Shown: piece by piece, positions 59,450-64,000 of the stretch | How the letters are laid out: each line of letters starts with the position of its first letter | How positions within the stretch are numbered: position 1 is the stretch's first letter | Source: Fibrella aquatilis | GTDB lineage: Bacteria; Bacteroidota; Bacteroidia; Cytophagales; Spirosomataceae | DNA: 64,000 nt | Direction: 5' to 3' | Assembly (NCBI RefSeq): GCF_017353255.1 | Contig: NZ_JAFMYU010000013.1 | Coordinates: forward strand, 123,581 to 187,580 | Position numbers and translations under genes: made by a program | The notes under the pieces: generated by a model | What the model was told of the DNA's origin: nothing | Database searches by the model: none | The model's input: the letters and a program-made list of their open reading frames with translations, nothing else

Positions 59450-59530
59450 TAAAAAAGCACTAAATGAGGAATGGGCATTGATCTTGGTAATACCGGGATC
59501 AACGCCCATGCCTCATTTAGTGCTTTTTTA
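59450..59530. terminator. Long bidirectional terminator between proS and the subtilase
   Basis: Arms of 34 bases (59450-59483 and 59497-59530) pair with two mismatches around a 13-base loop. The outer ends are A6 and T7 runs, so it can terminate in both directions. It is far longer than usual intrinsic terminators. Confidence 0.9.
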
Positions 59531-61279
59531 TTAACGGGTCGCCAGGTCCATATTGACCAGCCCCCAGCCAAAGCTAGGGTGGCGATTGTCGGGGTGGGTG
59601 GCAGCGCGGCGGAGGCGGTCCAGAATCTGGGCGGCATCTTCATTCGGGAAGCGCGACCAAACCGCTGTCGCCATAGCCGACATGGTAGCTGTGGCTGCCG
59701 ATGAGCCACCAAAGGTGACGGGTTCGATGAAGTTCCGCCGGGGAAGTGTCAGTACCCGCTCGGCGGTGCCGATGTTGTCTTTTTGCATGACCACCGCAAA
59801 ATCAACGCTGGGGCTGTAGAAGCATTCGTGGCAATTGGTGAGGAAATTAAGCGAGTAGTTCGACACGTTATTGACAAGCAGACCGTTGTTCCTGACCTGT
59901 GCCCGAATACCCGTAACGGCCTGTACCACACCGTCCATATTAGCCGGGAAGATGGTCATGGGCAGGCCACCCGCCCCGAGCGTCCCGGCGGCACAGAAAA
60001 TGAGCTTGCCGCGCTGATGTGCCAGCCGAACGGCATCGCCGATGTGGGCGTAGGCAAACGTAAACGGCGTACCCAACCCGTTGACTGTATAGGGCAGGTT
60101 CACCACCGTACCCATCGACATACTGATGACACGGACATTGGGGTGATTGGCAAGCCGGGTGAACGCATTGGCGGCACCCCGGCATTCGCGGGCCGACGTA
60201 AAGACAACATCAGCCGAGGCCCGTACCGACACCAGACTGGCCTGATAAGCTACCCCCACCGACGACACGCCCATGTGTGGGGCTACGCCAATACCGGCCG
60301 AACACGTACCATGCCCGCAGGGGTCGTGGTGGGTTTCGGGGGCCTGCCCCCGCTTGTTGGGTAGTGTCCAGGTACGTTCGAGCATACGAGAGCCGGAAGC
60401 CCCCTGCCAGAAATTCCAGTTCAGCCGTCCCTGCTGATCCGATACTCCCGTGTCGATATAGCCGATGTACTGGCCCTGCCCCGTTGCGCCCCGCGCCCAG
60501 GCGGAAGGCATCTGGTGGACAAGCAGATTCCACGAAATTTTGGAGTTTTGAGGAGCCAGGAATGTATAGTCTGTACCGGGCGTGAGGTAGGGTAACGATT
60601 GCTCGTGGTCGCCGCAACCGAAGCCGCTGCTGGCTGAGCGGCCATTTTTGCTGGGATTGCCTTTGGGCAAAACAGCCCCCTTATGCTGGTATTCCGTCGG
60701 GATAATGTACCGGATAAAGCCCGTGGCGCGTAGCTTGTGTAACGTAGCCAGTTGCGTGATGGTCAGTTCGAAATTAGGCAAGCCCTCTTCAGGGTACACC
60801 ACCAGGTCTTCAGGGCGGGTGAGTTCCTTGTTATATTCCTTCTCGCTGTTGAACACAACGTCCAGTAGTTTCTGCCGAATATCCTGCCACGCTTTGTCTT
60901 TGAGGTTGATTTTGGTCAAATCCTTAAAATCATAACCCGGAATGGTGTACCCGACCGTCAGTACCGGATCGGTATGCTGGGTTGTGCTCCAGATAAGCCG
61001 GTCCATATCCAGCGTTTCGTCCTGACAACCTCGGCAAGGATTGCGCCTGGAAAACTGATTCGGGTATTCATTAGCCCAGTCGAACTCACTTGTTTTTCCT
61101 TTCTGACTGGCTACAGTGTATTCGATATGATAGTCGATCTCTTCTTGGGTCATCGCCTTGTCGCCCTTGCGAGCCTGGGCGGCGGGGCTTGCCCTGGTAG
61201 GCTCGGGCAGGTCGGGGGTGCAGGCATCGAAGAGGAAGCTGGTAGCCAGCACGGCAAGAAACGTAATTGGTTTACGCAT
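59531..61279 (-). CDS. Subtilisin-family (S8) serine protease, lipoprotein
   Basis: 582 residues. The N-terminal signal ends FLFDAC with a lipobox-like Cys at about 20. A prodomain-like region precedes the catalytic domain from about 255. The triad is visible: Asp in YIGYIDTGVSD, His in DPCGHGTCSAGIGVAP and Ser in FGGSSAATATMSAM. Paired cysteines near the His loop, CRGCQ in the prodomain and CHEC later may form disulfides. No type 9 sorting domain is present, so it is probably periplasmic or held at the outer membrane. It may degrade extracellular or envelope proteins. Convergent with proS. Confidence 0.9.
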   Translation of the reverse strand: MRKPITFLAVLATSFLFDACTPDLPEPTRASPAAQARKGDKAMTQEEIDYHIEYTVASQKGKTSEFDWANEYPNQFSRRNPCRGCQDETLDMDRLIWSTTQHTDPVLTVGYTIPGYDFKDLTKINLKDKAWQDIRQKLLDVVFNSEKEYNKELTRPEDLVVYPEEGLPNFELTITQLATLHKLRATGFIRYIIPTEYQHKGAVLPKGNPSKNGRSASSGFGCGDHEQSLPYLTPGTDYTFLAPQNSKISWNLLVHQMPSAWARGATGQGQYIGYIDTGVSDQQGRLNWNFWQGASGSRMLERTWTLPNKRGQAPETHHDPCGHGTCSAGIGVAPHMGVSSVGVAYQASLVSVRASADVVFTSARECRGAANAFTRLANHPNVRVISMSMGTVVNLPYTVNGLGTPFTFAYAHIGDAVRLAHQRGKLIFCAAGTLGAGGLPMTIFPANMDGVVQAVTGIRAQVRNNGLLVNNVSNYSLNFLTNCHECFYSPSVDFAVVMQKDNIGTAERVLTLPRRNFIEPVTFGGSSAATATMSAMATAVWSRFPNEDAAQILDRLRRAATHPDNRHPSFGWGLVNMDLATR

Positions 61280-61417
61280 GGGGGGATGTTGTCGTTAATA
61301 GTTCAGTAAACCAACTACGCAGTACCTTATCCAGGCCGCGCCGTTTTACGAAACCCACTTTTGGGTTGAGACTCCGACCGCTTCACGAACAAACGGGGCT
61401 TTTTCGCGCTTGTCTGG

Positions 61418-62053
61418 ATGATGCAACCAACACCAACCTCCCCCATCACGCCCGCACTCGTGGCTGAGGCGATGACTTACGCGCAGTATATGACTCACGC
61501 CTATGGGCGATTTGAGCAGCACCTGACTACCGCCGACGATCCGCATTACAACACCGAACAGATACTGGGATTTACCCGGCTGAATTTCTCGCGCATAGCC
61601 CGGTTGGAGAAAACAACCGTGCTGACCGACGAGGTGACTGCCGCGCTGGCGCAGGTACGTGAGCCGTGGATTTGGCTGGTGCTGGTGGAATCGTGGTGCG
61701 GCGACGTGGCCCAAATTCTGCCTGTGATGAAACATATGGCTGACTGGTCGGGCAAGATTGAGCTGCGGCTGTTGCTTCGGGATAAAAACCTGCCCGTAAT
61801 CGATGCCTACCGCACCAACGGGGGCCGGTCCATTCCTAAGCTGGTCTGTCTGCGCCAAACCGACCTGACCGAACTGGGTACGTGGGGACCGCGCCCGGCT
61901 GCCCTGCAAGCCGAGATGGACGGTTGGAAAACCGAGAACACACCTTTCGACCAGGTTATTGAACGAGCCCACGGCTGGTATGCCAAAGACCGCACCGCCC
62001 ATACGCAGGCTGAGCTGGCAGAACGTATTCTTACCTGGAGCCAGACTGCTTAA
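61418..62053 (+). CDS. Thioredoxin-family protein with a single Cys active site
   Basis: 211 residues; 61418 or 61421 could be the start. There is no signal peptide, so it is cytoplasmic. A helical N-terminus (about 10-75) precedes a thioredoxin fold: WIWLVLVESWCGDVAQILPV MKHM, then LRLLLRDKNLPVIDAY and SIPKLVCL with the cis-Pro. The active site is CGDV, lacking the second Cys of CxxC, as in the thioredoxin_9 group common in Bacteroidota. It therefore cannot form the usual disulfide and probably works by a monothiol mechanism or binds partners. The next gene starts 58 bases later. Confidence 0.85.
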   Translation: MMQPTPTSPITPALVAEAMTYAQYMTHAYGRFEQHLTTADDPHYNTEQILGFTRLNFSRIARLEKTTVLTDEVTAALAQVREPWIWLVLVESWCGDVAQILPVMKHMADWSGKIELRLLLRDKNLPVIDAYRTNGGRSIPKLVCLRQTDLTELGTWGPRPAALQAEMDGWKTENTPFDQVIERAHGWYAKDRTAHTQAELAERILTWSQTA

Positions 62054-62111
62054 GGTCGGGGTGGGCGGGTGATGGCTGCATCAGATAAAAACCGGGCCTT
62101 ATCTTTAGTGC

Positions 62112-63989
62112 ATGAACCGCCTCCTCACCCTAGCCTTCTTTTTACTGACCACTCCCCTGCTGGCTCAATTTCGGTATTTGCCCGAAAAGCCTCTGCCGGG
62201 CGATGTCGTCTCGTTTACCTACACGCCCAGAAACACGCCGCTGGCTTCAGAAACGGCCATTTCGGGCATCTGGGTACGCTATGCCGCCCCTTCGCAGATG
62301 GTGGCAAGCCTGCCTACCACGGCCACGGCGGTGCAGGAGGGCAACGCTTTTGTGGGCGAGATGAAACTGCCCAAACCACCACTGTCTGGTTTATTATTCA
62401 CGTTTCAGAGCAAAACCAACTCCGCCCTAATTGACGCCAACAACGGCCATTTCTACCCCCTGCTGGTCTATACCGACGGTGGCAAACCGCAGCCCCACGC
62501 CACGGGCGGGCAGGCGTCGGTGCTGGTACGGACGGCCTATGCGGCCAAGCTAAAAGTTAAGTCAGACTGGGCGTGGGCGGTGCAACAGTACGAACGTGAA
62601 CTGGCGCAGAACCCGCAGCTGCGGCCGCAGTACTGGAGCGACCTCATTGCCACGCAACTCCGGCTGCAAAAACCCGGTGCCAAAGCCACCGCCCTAAACC
62701 AGATTCCCGCCTACCTGGATAGCCACACACCCACACCCGACGAGCTGACCACCGCCGCCAACCTCTATGACCAACTAGCCGAACCCGCCCGCGCCACCGC
62801 CGCCCGCGAACGTATCCGCACGGTTGACCCCACCGGCGACGCCGCCCAGAAAGCCCGCGCAGAAGTAGTTCGGAAAGAGGCTGACCTGGCCAAAAAGCTG
62901 TCGGGCTTTGCGTCGTTTACGCAGGCGTTTCCGGCTTCTACTTACCGCGGTATGCTGGTTAGCTCGGTGGCGGAAGCGTACTTTAAACCAGGGCAGTTCC
63001 GAGACCTGGTGTCGTTTCTGGCTCAGCAACCCCTACCCGCCACCGACCCCATGCTGCTCCACAGTTTCGCCGGGCAAATGACCGACGAAGGGCGTGGCAT
63101 ACCCCAGGCCGAGTGGCTCGCCCAACGCGCCCTGACGGTATTGCAACAACGGCCACTGCCCAAGAAGGCCTCGCCCGAACAAACGGCGCAGCGCACTTCC
63201 GACATCCAAAATTTCCGCGCCACGCTGGCCTATGCGTTTGATCAGCAGGACCGGTTCGGCGCGGCGTTGGCTACCTACAAACAGGCCGTGGCCGAGCCGG
63301 ACGCCAGCGACCCGCGCACGAGCGAACGCCTGTGGCTCTGTGCCCTCCGCGCCAACCGCGCCGACTCGGTGTTGCCCTACATCGAGAAGGTGGTGCGGGT
63401 AGGCCGACTCACGCCCCGGCTGCGGTCGGCGTTGCGGGCTTATCAGGCAAAAAAACTAGGTTCTGAAGCCAAAGGTGAGACCTACGTGCGCGATCTGTTG
63501 GCTCCCTACCGCGCCGAGCGGCAAGCCGAACTGGCCGAATCATTTGTGAACCAACCGGCGCCGGGCTTCACGCTCAGCACTTTATCGGGTAATACGGTGT
63601 CGCTGGCTTCGTTACGGGGCAAGGTGGTCATGCTCGATTTCTGGGCTACCTGGTGCGGTCCCTGCGTAGCTTCATTTCCAGCAGTACAGCAGGCAGCGGC
63701 CTATTTCAAAAACGACCCCAATGTGGTCTTTCTCTTCGTGAATACCCGCGAGGGCGGCCCCCTAAGCCGGGTTCAGTCGTTCATGGCCCGTCAAACCAGC
63801 ACTTTCACCGTACCGCTCGACCGCGATCAGCGCGTAGCCGACTCGTACGGCGTGTTGGGCATCCCCACCAAAGTCATCATCGACCCCAAAGGCCGCGTCC
63901 GCTACCGCAGTCTTGGCTTCTCTGGCAACACCGATGCCACGGCTGAGGAACTGACGCTGGTGATTGAGGCGCTAAAGAATCTACAATGA
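62112..63989 (+). CDS. TlpA/ResA-type thioredoxin protein with long N-terminal TPR-like region
   Basis: 625 residues with a signal peptide (1-17, ending PLLAQ). The N-terminal beta domain (about 20-140) is followed by helical TPR-like repeats (about 145-470: SDWAWAVQQYERELAQNPQL RPQYW, LAYAFDQQDRFGAALATYKQ AVAE). The C-terminal thioredoxin domain (about 480-625) has NQPAPGFTLSTLSGNTVSLA, the active site ATWCGPCVAS and GIPTKVIIDPKGRV with the cis-Pro. This is the usual layout of periplasmic disulfide reductases in Bacteroidota, linked to cytochrome c maturation or redox repair. TATCTTTA at 62102 resembles a -7 element very close to the start. The gene is complete at the window edge. Confidence 0.9.
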   Translation: MNRLLTLAFFLLTTPLLAQFRYLPEKPLPGDVVSFTYTPRNTPLASETAISGIWVRYAAPSQMVASLPTTATAVQEGNAFVGEMKLPKPPLSGLLFTFQSKTNSALIDANNGHFYPLLVYTDGGKPQPHATGGQASVLVRTAYAAKLKVKSDWAWAVQQYERELAQNPQLRPQYWSDLIATQLRLQKPGAKATALNQIPAYLDSHTPTPDELTTAANLYDQLAEPARATAARERIRTVDPTGDAAQKARAEVVRKEADLAKKLSGFASFTQAFPASTYRGMLVSSVAEAYFKPGQFRDLVSFLAQQPLPATDPMLLHSFAGQMTDEGRGIPQAEWLAQRALTVLQQRPLPKKASPEQTAQRTSDIQNFRATLAYAFDQQDRFGAALATYKQAVAEPDASDPRTSERLWLCALRANRADSVLPYIEKVVRVGRLTPRLRSALRAYQAKKLGSEAKGETYVRDLLAPYRAERQAELAESFVNQPAPGFTLSTLSGNTVSLASLRGKVVMLDFWATWCGPCVASFPAVQQAAAYFKNDPNVVFLFVNTREGGPLSRVQSFMARQTSTFTVPLDRDQRVADSYGVLGIPTKVIIDPKGRVRYRSLGFSGNTDATAEELTLVIEALKNLQ

Positions 63990-64000
63990 ATATTGGACAA

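Noticed and set aside
1..64000. tRNA and rRNA genes
   Set aside because: No cloverleaf-like segment with TTC/GAA T-arm features and no rRNA-like sequence was found in the gaps by eye.

Overview
The window looks like chromosome from a Cytophagales bacterium of the Spirosoma/Fibrella/Rudanella type (phylum Bacteroidota). The reasons are a gliding-motility type C-terminal sorting domain of type 9 secretion, a TonB-plug protein, promoters of the Bacteroidota form TTTG-N19/20-TAnnTTTG, weak or absent Shine-Dalgarno sequences and a fairly high G+C content. The genus is an inference. I see no rRNA, tRNA, CRISPR array, insertion sequence, phage or plasmid gene.

Layout. 1-2140: end of a peptide-exporting ABC transporter and its membrane-fusion partner. 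2207-4963: periplasmic or outer-membrane TonB-plug protein. 5031-6737: GMC oxidoreductase. 6860-9090 (minus): an operon of a double OmpA-domain protein and two membrane-anchored helix-hairpin-helix paralogues. 9359-17254 (minus): five secreted surface proteins built from shuffled modules, including cohesin-like and dockerin-like modules, preceded by a structured leader. 17887-24300: lipoprotein, SGNH hydrolase, LpxH, a dienoyl-CoA auxiliary beta-oxidation pair, an orphan HsdR-N nuclease, AMP nucleosidase and a TonB-C protein. 24383-27973: two tandem sensor histidine kinases. 28834-35414: a polysaccharide locus with an atypical response regulator, a sugar transferase fused to a pseudo-receiver, a GT2, a TolC-like protein and a Wzz/Wzc-like protein. 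35496-40925: one-module NRPS (C-A-MT-T-TE). 40953-44570 (minus): egtD, egtB and a disulfide reductase. 44661-50234: acyltransferase, ABC exporter, DUF4126 and lytic transglycosylase. 50402-52201: pyruvate dehydrogenase E2. 52422-54457: DoxX / YCII (DGPF) / ECF42-type sigma factor. 54588-64000: FadL-like porin, glycine/tyrosine/serine-rich lipoprotein, proS, subtilase lipoprotein and two thioredoxin-fold proteins.

The most unusual non-coding feature is a family of very long intergenic inverted repeats, with arms of 15 to 51 bp, spread over the whole window. Two members (9245-9324 and 50228-50339) have related arms that differ at four positions, and every difference is compensated in the opposite arm, so pairing is conserved while the sequence drifts. 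Other points of interest are the cohesin/dockerin-like modules in the surface cluster, a response regulator with Glu in place of the phospho-accepting Asp, and a stand-alone NRPS module beside exopolysaccharide genes.
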